From assembly GCF_011397635.1 (NCBI RefSeq), contig NC_064753.1:27800322-27864321 (forward strand): a stretch of DNA of 64,000 nucleotides, written 5' to 3'. The stretch is from Epinephelus fuscoguttatus (Eukaryota > Chordata > Actinopteri > Perciformes > Serranidae). The translations under genes and the position numbers were made by a program. The notes below the pieces were generated by a model. The model did not search any database. It was given only the letters and a program-made list of their open reading frames with translations, and was not told the DNA's origin. Positions 10,455-22,400 of the stretch are shown piece by piece (positions within the stretch are counted from its first letter, which is position 1; every line of letters starts with the position of its first letter).

Positions 10455-13400
10455 TCAACCCTCACAAATATTCCCAGTAGAAATGGTTGAGAGTCCGTTA
10501 TTGAAAGCAGATGAGACAGCTGCCCTCTCAGCTCGGCAGTCGCCACTTTGTTTCTTACATTTGAGCCCAAACAAGCTGAAGAGTTTCATCAGCATCAGTT
10601 CCACAATCTCATCCTCTTCTGATGGCTGTAAGAACAGTGAGTAATATGCACAACTCTGTTAAGAGCTCACTTCTTCTACAGTAAGACATTTCAGACTCAG
10701 CATGGACGATTTACCTCGTGATGGATCTGCTCTTGACTGAAAGCCACCAGGATGACAGAGATGAAGAGGTTGAGCACTACAAAGGTCATGAACACGATGC
10801 AGGAGCCGATGAGAAAAGCACCAAGCACTGGATTGTAATTCAGAACCTGACAGACAGGGAGAAACACACACTTAAGAAGCAAACTGGTTCACAACAATCA
10901 TGTAGGCCGACATGTGGGAATAAAGAGCCAGAGGAATTCAAAGTTACATAACTTTGAAGAATAAATGATTGCGTCATGGATAATAACAGACATCTAACCA
11001 AGATATTATTGATCACAAGCAAGATGGGCAACAAAAAGGAACTGGTACAAGACTGAACCCCCTACTACAGAAAAATGGATAGAAATTATGAGACAGATTT
11101 ATACTATGAAAAAAATGATCAGCTTAAAGTGAGAGAAAATGTTTTTTTGTTAGTAAATGGAAGAAATGATTGATTTAAAACACAACTGTAACATGTGGTA
11201 TTGGATTCTGTCTGTAACTGTATGACGTGATGTTTTTTGCTACAATGCAATATGTTTTGACCTGATTTGCATGCTGTATTTTATTGTTGTTTTTTTCTAG
11301 CATGCCACACTGTACCGTTTCTTAAATAAATAAACACAGTAGAAAAAGCTTAGGGATTAACTGAACTAAATAAACTTCAAGATAATGGATACATATATAT
11401 ACCTTTCCTTGAAAGGAAGAAGAAAGAAAAAGAAGATATACTTAATTAATCCCGAGAGGAAATTCAATTTTTTCACTGTTGTCATAAACAAACAGGCCCA
11501 AAATACACGCACACTCACAAACAGGACCTACACATGCGTTAAATGAAGAGATGACAGCTGTCCTGAGCAGTTGTGGGTTCAGTGCCTTGCTCAAAGGCAT
11601 GTCAGCAGTGCCCAGGAGGCGAGCTGCCCCCCCCCCCCTCATATAATATACATGATACTCGTGGTTGCGTAAACAAACTAAGAGTCAATAAACATTAAAA
11701 TTTGAAAAAAAAGGGGTCAGCTGTCATAATTTACCGTGGTGTAGTGAAATAGTCTCATACTAACCTCTTCATAGTTAAAAATGCCAAGCTGCAGGTTGAC
11801 CATGGTCTGTGCAGCATCCAGCAGAGTCCGATAGGAGTAGAGCTTCCAGCCATACATCAGGTTAGACTGAAAAATTGAAAGTTCATCTGTGTTAGTAACC
11901 ACATTTTAAGTGAGACAAGATCAAACGGGAAGAAATGCAGAGACTCCAGCAGTATGTTGATGTATAAGTGTGGGAAACTGCTCACTGCGATGGAGTAGGC
12001 CAGGAACATGATGGTCATGACCACCAGGAAGCCTGAGATATCAGTCCAGGCTCGCTGCAGCGTGGCCGTGATCATGTGCAGCTTTGGGTTCAGTCTCAGC
12101 AGGTGCCACAGTTTGACTGTAGCCAGCAGCACCAGGAAGGCAATCAGATACCCCAGCACCGCATCAGCCTTGGCTGTCTCATGAAAACTGGCGTACCTGG
12201 AGACAGGGCATGAGAGGACAGAGCCTTGTTTAAACAATGTATTGAAAAGGGTTTGAGGACATTAAAGCAAAACTTTCCTATTTATTGAGTTGAAATTCAA
12301 TTAAAATAACAGATTCTGTGTGCACGTATTTATTTCCAAGGTTAAAATCACACTTGTATTGGTTGTATTTTTCGTATTGCTTACTGGTCTTTGTTGTTCT
12401 GGTAGTACTCCATGTCCCGCTTTCCTAGTAATGTCCTCTTAATGAAGACAGACAGTGCGCTCCAGCTGAGGATGATAATCCCCAGCTCAAGCAGGTTCCA
12501 CTTACTCTTGAAATATGCCCATCTCTGCTGCTTCATCAGCTTTCCCTGTCAGGAGGGGAGGAGTTTGTTTGAGATGTAATTACTGTTATTAGCGATGGTG
12601 ACAAACTCAATGTCCAAACTCAAAATCCACACCTGAACAAACATGTAATAAATGATAAAGAGGAAGTAGATGGCCTCAGAGGCCATGACAAAGATGTGAA
12701 GGCCGCCGGTCGACTGGTAGAGACGCACACTCTGAAGCTCGCTGCAGAACTGGAAAGCCCCTGGAGAAAACACAAAGTATTCCTATAACAGTTACAGTTT
12801 CTATGTAGCTCCCAAACAGTATCTGGACATGGGCTGCTTACCTATGGCTGTGGTCTCCAGCATGAGTGTGACGATGCAGAAGAGGTTGACGTTGGCATTG
12901 TACACAGTGAACTCCACAAAGATCGCTTGGGTGTACATATCAAACCAGGTGTTGTCATAAAGGTATTGAAGGGATCTACATTGAGACAAGTATAGTTAAA
13001 TGACATGAATTATAAATGTTTTCCATAAAGGTAAATCATGCAGGATTTAAAAAAAAAGATTACATTATAATGCCTACCTGCTGGAATTCTGTAAATCTGG
13101 CCCCAGATCCACCACAAACCCTCCTCCTCTGTAAAGCTTCACGCTGCCCCAGATGGGGAAGGCCCTAAGTTTACCCTGAGACTGGTACGTCCACGGGCTG
13201 TGATGGTTCAGCGAGGTGTTACCACCCAGCGAGCGGCTCCAGCCTGGACCATAGGAGCCCATGTCCTCCAACTCCCACGAGTATGGAGCATGACAGTCCC
13301 GCCCAGACTGCTGCATGGACGGAGCCACCTGGCAGGAGTCCTGGTGCACTCTCACCTGGCGAAGTCGAGCGTTACCCACCAGCTTGGAGTTTCCATCTGT

Positions 13401-15934
13401 GATGAATCCTGTGACAAATCGTTAGGTAACAAGAACAAACATGTTCAAAGGAAAGACCTGTTGATTAAAGGAGCTGTGTGTACAATTCAGGGGGATTTAG
13501 TGGCATCTAGCGGTGAGGATTGCAGATTGAAACCAGCTCCTGACATACTGACCTGGGTACTCTCCAAACAGGTTGCTCAGCAGAGTTGTATTTGCCCAGT
13601 TAAACACATCCTGAATACTCATACTGTCTGAGATCCCTTTGCTGAAGCTCTGTCGAATGTGTTGGGTGAGAAAGTAAGCGTTGGGGTCCCTTTGACCGTA
13701 CGCCACCAAGAGCAACATCCACATAAATCCCATGTAGGCTGCATGACAAACAAATGTCTCACATCAGCACCACAAGCCGTATCATATTGCTTCCCATGTT
13801 GCATCAAAGTGATTTTCCTACCAAGAATCTCCCTTATGAGGGCGAAGACCTTCTGCTCTTTAATCATGTTATTCCTTATCTTCTCAATGTCAGTGGGAGG
13901 AGGTGGCTGATAGAAGCTGCATGTGCTGTCTCTTCTTGCTGCACGCACCGCATCAAGATCATCTAAGAGGAATGTTGTACTGATAAGTTTTGTTTGTTTT
14001 CACACAAAACAATGAGACAAAAATGTAATAACTGGAAAAAATGTACCTGTGTTTCTTAAACTGTCATCTATCTGCAGCTCTCCGTACTCCTCCTGGTCAA
14101 CTTTCTTCAGAACGAGAGCGAAGAAAGCGGCAAAACCAAGAACCTGTGACAGAAGATGTTCGGTCTTTAATACCATTGTACTGGGAGACAAAAAAATCTA
14201 CACTTTAATTGGAAACATCTAATGAATGACCTTCTAAACGTTTGCAGTACTAGCCATGCTATCCTTGTATGTTCTGACTATGAGCTGTAATGTTCTCACC
14301 TTCAGAGGCTGAGTGATGAAGAGACTCTCAAAGAAGGAGACCACCATGGAGATAAGCCAGCTTATAGAGCGATCTTTCCCATACGTCAGCCCGTACATCA
14401 TGGTGAAGTATCCTGACACACCGCTGGTTGCGATCACCAGTATCCAGCCGACAAACACAAACCACCAAGGCAGCCCTCCTTGACAGCACTTCTTGGCGGA
14501 GTCTCCATTAACGCTCTCTTCTGGACTGGGGCTGCGGTCCCCCTGGTCTCCCTCCAGGCTGGACGAGGGGAGGTGGTACTCAAGAAGACCCTTCATCCCA
14601 TGAACCTGCTGCATGGCTCGGTTGAAGCTGTCTGGGTTAGGAAAACGAGAAGGTCCCAACAAACCCAGCTCTTTCTCGACATGACGCAGCTGCTTGTACA
14701 GGTACCGACTGTTGCTGGTCTTCTTCTGGACTTCATCTGATGTTTTTTCAGGGCTCCTCCACACGTTATTTTCTGTCCACGCAAAATCAGTGTCAGTCAG
14801 TTTGGATGTCAAATGCATTATGCCAGTATTTTGTTGTAAACATTCTCGGGCTTCTCACCTTGTAGATTCACTGCACGTAAACTGAGGATCATAGAGCGAT
14901 CCCTCTTGGAGGCGTCACTGTAGAAGTCTCCCGCCGCTCCGTTCTGCTGTCTGATGATGTCCTCCACCAGAGACAGCAGTGTGTTGATGTCCGCCGGCTG
15001 ACCAGGTCGGAGCTCCAGGTGAGGCAGCGGACTCTTCATGGCCTTTGAGAGTGACTGAGCAATTCTCTTTATGTCCTGAAAGAAAAACCACATCCAGCAC
15101 TTCAGACATGTGGAACAGAGGAGTTTTTATCACTCCCAAATCACTGATCTGTCACCTCACCTTGATCACAGTGTCTGGTGTGATGTCCTTCAGCTCCTTC
15201 TGAGGGGAAGATGTCTGTGAGGGAGAAACTCGACCAGTCTTTCCTTGCTTAGATGAGTCTGTTTTGGCGCCCATCTCTCGAGGACGAGTGTTTCTGAAGA
15301 TACTCACGATAAGGAGATTGATGGGAAACATGATGATTGAACTTTGAATTCCAATCATAACCTGTTGCCATGTGAACTCGATGTGACCTGCAAATAAAGT
15401 GGTCCTTTAAATCAAGCTTAAATGGATAGACTTAAAGCCATAGGTGTAGATTTGGGAAGGGGGACAGGGGTAAATGCACATACTCTATGCAAAATTCAGT
15501 GTAAAAACCCATCAGAAATAATTTCCATGTCTGTATGAAGCCACAGAAAGCAGGTTAGTGCTGAAAACCTGAGATAATCACATCTTTCCGGTGTGTTTAA
15601 GGGGAGAATTAGAGTTGGATTTGAACGACTAATGTGAAAATATATTATTATATAGTACAATAATCTGATTTTACATCCTACTGACAGAATGTAGAGTCTG
15701 GAGAGCTTTGAAAGCTTTGCATTTTACCACCTACCCAGGTCCATGGTCTGCTCAGAGGGGTCAGTGGGGATGCCCCAAAACATGATGCTGGTCAGCATGG
15801 TGCACAGCAGCAGGGAAAAGCAACAGGACACTCGCTGCACACGTGTGAAAGTGCTGCAGGGAGGCCGACTGATTACAGAGAACCAGATGTGACCGTCACG
15901 GAAATCTTTGGCTGTCTTCATGAAGAACAGGTTA
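10455..15934 (-). CDS. pkd1l2: pkd1l2 exons 27-41: polycystin transmembrane channel module
   Basis: Exons 15735-15934, 15161-15387, 14859-15075, 14300-14772, 14047-14143, 13822-13962, 13553-13738, 13078-13408, 12842-12975, 12633-12760, 12385-12545, 11986-12196, 11765-11866, 10715-10846 and 10455-10625 encode residues 1524-2492. Hydrophobic spans include VSCCFSLLLCTMLTSIMF, SSIIMFPINLLIVSIF and WWFVFVGWILVIATSGVSG. The large extracellular polycystin domain spans about 1975-2150 (WSRSLGGNTSLNHHSPW, FPIWGSVKLYRGGGFVVDLG). The S4-S6-like end includes ATVKLWHLLRLNPKLH, a pore-loop-like LQLGIFNYEE and TFVVLNLFISVILVAF. The terminal exon gives a 56-residue cytoplasmic tail with no recognised motif. 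The intracellular IKEQKVFALIREIL segment before the polycystin domain is also family-typical. Confidence 0.9.
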
Positions 15935-18900
15935 CTAGAAATACGTATAGGAAAAAAAAGGGACACAGAATCAATACAGATACAGAATCAAGTCAAATTC
16001 CTTGGTGGTGTGTTTTTTTTTTAGATCCATGGCCAGTCTTACCTAAACCTCTTCAAATCCATCTCTGTTGCCACTGGGAAGACCTTGTCAAGAGAGCACT
16101 CTCCCACATCAACAGCCAGCCAGGAATTACACAGGAAGTGCCACTTCTGACCGCTCTCTAGATCCTGCACCGTTACTTTGTTGACATACCTGCATGACAC
16201 ATCTATCATTATCCCTTGTGCTTATACCAACAGTACAACTCAAACTTTAATCTAATGGTTTAAAGGTCCAGTGTGACGGGTTTCCTAGCACCTAGTGTCG
16301 TATCAACACGTCTTTCCCTCTCACTCGTACCATGCAGGATGTGCTCCCGAGTTGTCATGCCACAGCCTGATGCTCTGCAGATCTCCAAGTGAAAAGTGTG
16401 TGGTCAGCAGGAACATGTCCACCCCACCCCTCTCAAACACAGGCTTCTCTGGGTCTGTCAGGTGATGGGGCTCACTTTCTCCCTCTGTGCCCAGCAGAGT
16501 TATTGTCACCTAAAACAAAACAAAACAAAACAAAAACAAAGTCAGTCAAGGTGAACAGACATGTCGAGTTGTGTGCATCATGAATGTTGTGCAACAGAAG
16601 CATCAGACAGGTTTTCTGTCTGAGTCTCCTTTACACTCAGTCATACTGACCTGAGAGGAGGTGGATGCACCGTGCCGATGCCCTGTGCCGATATTCAGCA
16701 TATAATGATACTCAGCCAAAGGGTCATTATCCTCGAGCACTGTTATCTTGACCTACAAGTGAATGGAAGACACAGCATTCAGGGATCAGTGTCAAGGTGA
16801 AGGTGTTAAATAACTCAGTATCAAATTTAAGGTAAATAAGGCAATGAAAGGCGTTTAGATCATAAAATGTTTGAATATTTTGGTATTTTAATGTGAATGC
16901 ATTCAGTAGTGGGTCAGATCAGGTATTTTTTACAAGTATTGGTACTTTACATGAGTATTTAGTTAGTAATTAATGAGACAATATCACACTTAATATTTCT
17001 TTAAAGATACACTATGCAGGATTTTCCTAAAAACAATGCACAGACTTATGCTGAAGTAATTCCTCCCAATCATTACTTATGACCCACTATGGTGGAGTAT
17101 TTTCTGTCGAAGCTCTGCCGTTTGCTTTCTCATTTTGGTCTTATTTTCTGTGTTTGGGACGTTTTTGTGCGTGTACCCCCACAGCGCTCTAGTGAGGTTG
17201 GGGCTTTATGAACAGGTCACATTCAGCTACCAGACAGTAAGTAGCTGGCAATCAAGAGACACAGCCCCAAAAAAACCCTCTAGTATAGCGAGGCAAAACG
17301 GTAAAACAGAATGACTCTGGGGTTGGCTTTTACTTTCACTTTTGCTGGCGAACGTGTTTACAAACAGTAATTGGTAATCCTGCATCATATACCTTTAACT
17401 TCTACTGATAGTTGTAGTCACATGTTACATTATAGCAGTGATTCCCAATATGGGGGTCTCGACCTCAAGAAAAGAGGATTCACCAACACAGTTATATTGA
17501 GTTTGGCTTCACGGAGGCAATAAACAAAATTAAGAGTGAATGTCTCTGTTGCAGTGACAAATTGGCAAATAAATGTATGAAACCCTGCAAACTGAAGCCA
17601 CACCAGATTATCAAACACCCTGAGATGTGGGCCAACCCAGTGAGTTTATCCTCAGAAAAAGGGAAGTTGTGGTGACAAACAGGCCTAAGAACACTGGGGA
17701 AAGTTTTGCCAAGGCTGACAGTGACCAAAAGCAGGCAACTGTTGCATCATATGATTGCCCTCTCCTTATTGCACAAGCCAAAAAGCCACACAACATTGTT
17801 GAAACGCTGATTAAATCAGCGGAAATAATGTGTCGACCTCACATATTTGAGACTGCTTAAGAACACGGTGAGAGACTGAATCTACAGAATAACAAGAAAT
17901 GTTTAGAATGCAAATCTGAAGATGGCCTGTTTTCTATAAAGTTTGAAAGATTGTGAGTTATCATCAGTACACGAAGGTGTACATTGATAAAGGGGGTAAA
18001 GGGGTCCCTTGAAGGTCCAGTGTGTAGGATTGAGGGGGGTATATTGGGAGAAATGGAATACAATATAATTAGCATATTTTCGTTAGTGTGTAATCACGTG
18101 AAAATAAGAAATGTAAGGTTTTTATTACCTTAGAATGAGCTGTTTATATTTACAAAGGGAGCAGCTCCTCGTCTTTGGAGATCGCCATGTAACACCACCA
18201 TGTTTCTACAGTAGTCCAGAATGGATGAACCAAACACTGGCTATAAATAGGGCCATGCACATTTTCTTGTGAGCCACTGTAGTTAGCAGCCTACCCGTGA
18301 CAAGAGTGTTGGAAAAACACTTATTTTTTAAAAGTGAAACCGCTTTATGCAGTGTTTTAGCGGTATATATCATAAGGCTTGTTAGACTGGGAGAGGAGAC
18401 CTCTGCAGATAATTCGGCACCTCCTTATCAAAAAACACTGAAGGAATTCCAGCTTGGAGAGGTTAAATCTGGTTGCAATATGCAATCCTCACCACTAGAT
18501 GTCACTAAATCCACCTAAATCTTACACATTGTTCCTTTAAGAAAAAGGTTGGGAACCACTGCTTTCCAGAAGGGGGTTTAATGCCTGAAATCATATGCCT
18601 GAGGTCATAAGATTTGAACCACTGTAAGAGAATAATCAGGCCTACTAGAGACATAGCCAGGAATGCTACAGGTTACATAGTAAAAAGATTTTAATGGGTT
18701 ATTATGCTGTGGCACTGACACTGAGTATTTCATATTATATGTGTGTGTAGGTAAGTCTGAATTACACCTTAGAGTAAGAGTAAGAGTCTTTATGGGAATT
18801 ACCTTGGCTGAGTCCTGGATGTCTTTCCTGCGTGCCCACACAACCACCAGGAGATAAGCAACAAAGATGGCGCCCACAAAACACACCACCACAGGATTGT

Positions 18901-19368
18901 TAGTGAATGTAGCGAAAAGTTCTGCAGTGCGTGACACATCCACCAAGTTCGGCATGACAAAGAAGGAGCTGCCAAAGAATGTTAAGTGGTTACAGAGGCA
19001 CTGGGTGACCAGAGGCGTGGTGAGTGGACCAACCTGTAGAAAAAAGACAAACAGTTGGTCATACTTCACAGCTCCTTTTTCAAGGATGCATCGATGCAAA
19101 CTCTGTGGATGTGTTTTGCTTTTTTCTTGCTCACCCTGCAGCCATCTTCACTCCAATATGACCCACTTTCATTCCAGTATTTGCACTGGGCAGCAATGGA
19201 AATGACAGTGACAGTGGCACTGATGGATTTGACGCCTGGCTCAACAATGGGCTTCATGACAAGGTAGTGCTTTCCAGTTTCTGCTGCTCTGTCTTTGGGA
19301 CTCAGCACCCAGGTGTATTGTTCCTCTGTGTTAAAATTACAAATATGTTCATATACAAAAACACAAAC

Positions 19369-19400
<32 letters not shown>

Positions 19401-22400
19401 GCTCTCATTGTGATATCAGTGAACATAAATGTGACTTTCAGCCAGCTCTACCAAAAGGAAATCTGGCAGTTTTAATTTTACCTTCTTTGGCACTATCTAG
19501 AGGGATCTGAGTCTTGGCGACATAATTCTCATCATCTGGATAATCTTTAAACCCCAGGAATAGCATGAAGGAGATGTTTTCAGACGGCTCCATTTTCAGC
19601 ACCAGTGTTACATCCGGCGAGGGGACGTCAATTATTAATGTGCTGAAATTGGCCAGATCCAGGACTGTGCTGTTCTCCTGCGCTACGTCAAGCCGTGGTA
19701 GGAGAATCTGAAAACCCAGAAAACACATTATTCTGAACAATCTACCAATGTTTATCAAGGGAAAGTAACTAAAAGTCTCTAAAACAAATATTACCTCTAT
19801 CTCGTCGGGTAGGTTCTCTACAGGAATGACAGTGCCGTTCATCCTGGTGAGAGAGACGGATCCGACAGTTCCTGTGATGTTTTCCTCCTTCCAAGAATAC
19901 GGGTTCTTCTCAAAACTCATCATCTAGAAGGAGGAGGACATTCACTGATATAGATAGATAAAATGAATTGAGCAAAACAGTAACTAAGATTACTTAAAGG
20001 GACAGTTCCCTCCAACGTCAAAAAATATATATATTTTCTTCTTACATGAAGTGCTATATATCAATCTAGATATTTTTACCGAATGTTTGCCTTTGTCATA
20101 TAAAATGGAACTAGGTTTGTGGTGCTCAAAGTGCCAAAACAATACATGTGAAAAACTCAACAGCAATGTCTCTTTCAAGAAGTTATGACCCATTTACTCC
20201 GGACAATCCGCAGACCTTGTTGTGAGCAGTTTCATGTAGAAACTACTTTCTTTCTATCTATCCAATTACATGTGCCAACTGTATGACCGCGCAGAGGGAT
20301 ACGTGCATCTAACATCACTGAGCTAGCTAATGTTACAGCTCAGCTGAGGAAGACGCCATTAATGTTTACATCTCGCCCTGTCACAAGCACAAGCCTCTCC
20401 TCCATGAGTAGAAACATGCTTTCTTCTGTGCAGTTGTTGGGTGTAGTTTGATATATAAAAAAAAAGTTCCTACACAAAACTGCTCACAACAAACATTCTC
20501 TTGAATAACTGGGACATGATTTCTGGAAACAGCCATTTTTTGTATTTGTATTTTTTTGGCGCTTTGAGCACCACAAGCTGAGTGGCATCTAGTTCCATTA
20601 TGTTCAAGAGAAGGCAGACAGCTCTACGGCTGATATGGCCAACAATCAGCAACTCACACCAAAACAATCTAGAATGGTATATAGCACTACAGGTATGGGG
20701 TAAGTGGAAAGATTACTTTGTAAGTTTTGGGGTGAACTGTCTCTTTAAAGGAAGCAAAGCTGATCTAATCTGGCCTTTATCTACACATTTTGCTTCTTGT
20801 AAACATATGGCTCGGTATTTTTCTGTCGAGCCCATAGTTGTAGATCATATAAGATATTAATGTTTTAGACTCAACGCTTCTCTCTTCCATATTTGAATTA
20901 GCTTCCCCAAAATTTCAAGTATTGGCCCAAGAGAGTGCAAACATTAAAGGTAAGGAGGCAAATTTGTAACTGATCCAAATAAGAACTTCACTATAGTTTT
21001 TAAACTGGTCCAGGCATTATGGATGTTCAACAATACAGTAAACATTACCTTACACTGTCCATAACAATTCAAAATTCTACAACACACTTGGAAAGGGTCA
21101 TATGATGACAAGAATCAAGTGTCTACACACTACACACACTTACTCTGACATCCACTGGCTCCTCTGGAGACACAATATGAGCAGGCAGTGTTGGGAAGGA
21201 AAATCTGGAAGAGCTGTTCTTCTGGACATTTATATCCTGCATTTGCATATTTCCTGGAGAGACTCTGCAGGAAGCACAAGCAAAATAACCTCAGTGGTTT
21301 TAGCAAAACCCCAGCTTATTCTTACATACATGCTCGAGCCAGTGTCAGTCATCACTTACCTGTTGACATACACACTGATCTGACCAGAATCAATGATGGC
21401 AGGGTCCCCATTCAGCTTTTTATTATTCAGCAAAGCACTTTGAACGTTGTTTATCCCAGACAGAAGAAAATCTGAGACTTTTTTCTGAGGAAAACACATA
21501 CAATTTGATTTGGTATCTGGACAAAGATATTTAGCAACACTGGTGATGGTTTTGTTCTTACATTTGAGGACACATTCAAAATATTACTGGCTGCTTCAAC
21601 TATTGGTGCAGCTGCTTGCACGACTTCTCCATCATCTCCATCGTCCTGATTAACACTGATAGTGTTGAGGGAGGCGCTGAGGTCTACCAGTAATGAACCT
21701 GCTTCTTCCTGGAGGGGAAACACAGCAAGAGAGAATGTTCCAGTTAATCTGTGTACAACTTTTAAAAGAGCTGATGAACATCATACGCAGAGCAGCACAT
21801 TAACTCTCATACATGAGCTCCAGAGAGTCCTGAAAAAAGTTGAGGTGCACATTTTCTTTCCCTTTTTCCTATTTGTTTTCATTTGTGACCAATTCAGACT
21901 TAAGTCTCCTTTTACAGTGGCTTAAAAAATGTTTTCTCTTCAGTTTCTTGATTAAAAAAGGGCATTTGTAGATTTCTGTCAAATATAACGGCAACATTTT
22001 CATCACGCTGTAGTGTTCTGCAATACCGTACTTGAGCAGCGGGACTGAGCTCGTCTGGGCGTTGAGTGAGTCCGGCCACAGCTCTCGCTGTCACTTGCAC
22101 TTTCTGTGTTGTGTTGCTGGGTGACTCCATCAGAACTGTGGTCATTTTGGTCAGCATTTGCTTTCTGAGCTGAAAGAGGAGTTAGTGCTGATTACCATCA
22201 CGTAGCTCTTCACTATACACAAGTTGTAAACCTCACAGATATATCACAGCATTATGTTACTTCAGTTTCAACATCCACCCCATTCTGTTACCTCTGCTCT
22301 TGCATCCTTCTGATCTTGGCTGTCCTCTGTGTTCAGCATATCAGACACGGAAGTAAATATTTGTCCAAGTGCTTCACCAGAGAGAAGACCCTGCTGCTCT

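Larger units (their letters stand above)
17436..18562. mobile_element. hAT-like element with transposase remnant, interrupted by a MITE
   Basis: Inverted termini CAGTGATTCCCAATATGGGG (17436) and AAAAGGTTGGGAACCACTG (ending about 18560) resemble hAT ends. The interior at 17627-17860 encodes a transposase-like segment (separate entry). A TTAA-type MITE occupies 18013-18536. Flanking octamers match poorly, so the target duplication has decayed. Confidence 0.6.

Noticed and set aside
13200-13631. 143-codon plus-strand open frame
   Set aside because: Antisense shadow of pkd1l2 exons 33-34, which have the correct family sequence and splice sites on the minus strand.
18605-18802. Continuation of the pkd1l2 exon 23 frame past 18803
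   Set aside because: A clear GTAATT donor follows GACTCAGCCAAG at 18802, and exon 24 (PLAT start) joins in phase, so the extra residues are intronic read-through.
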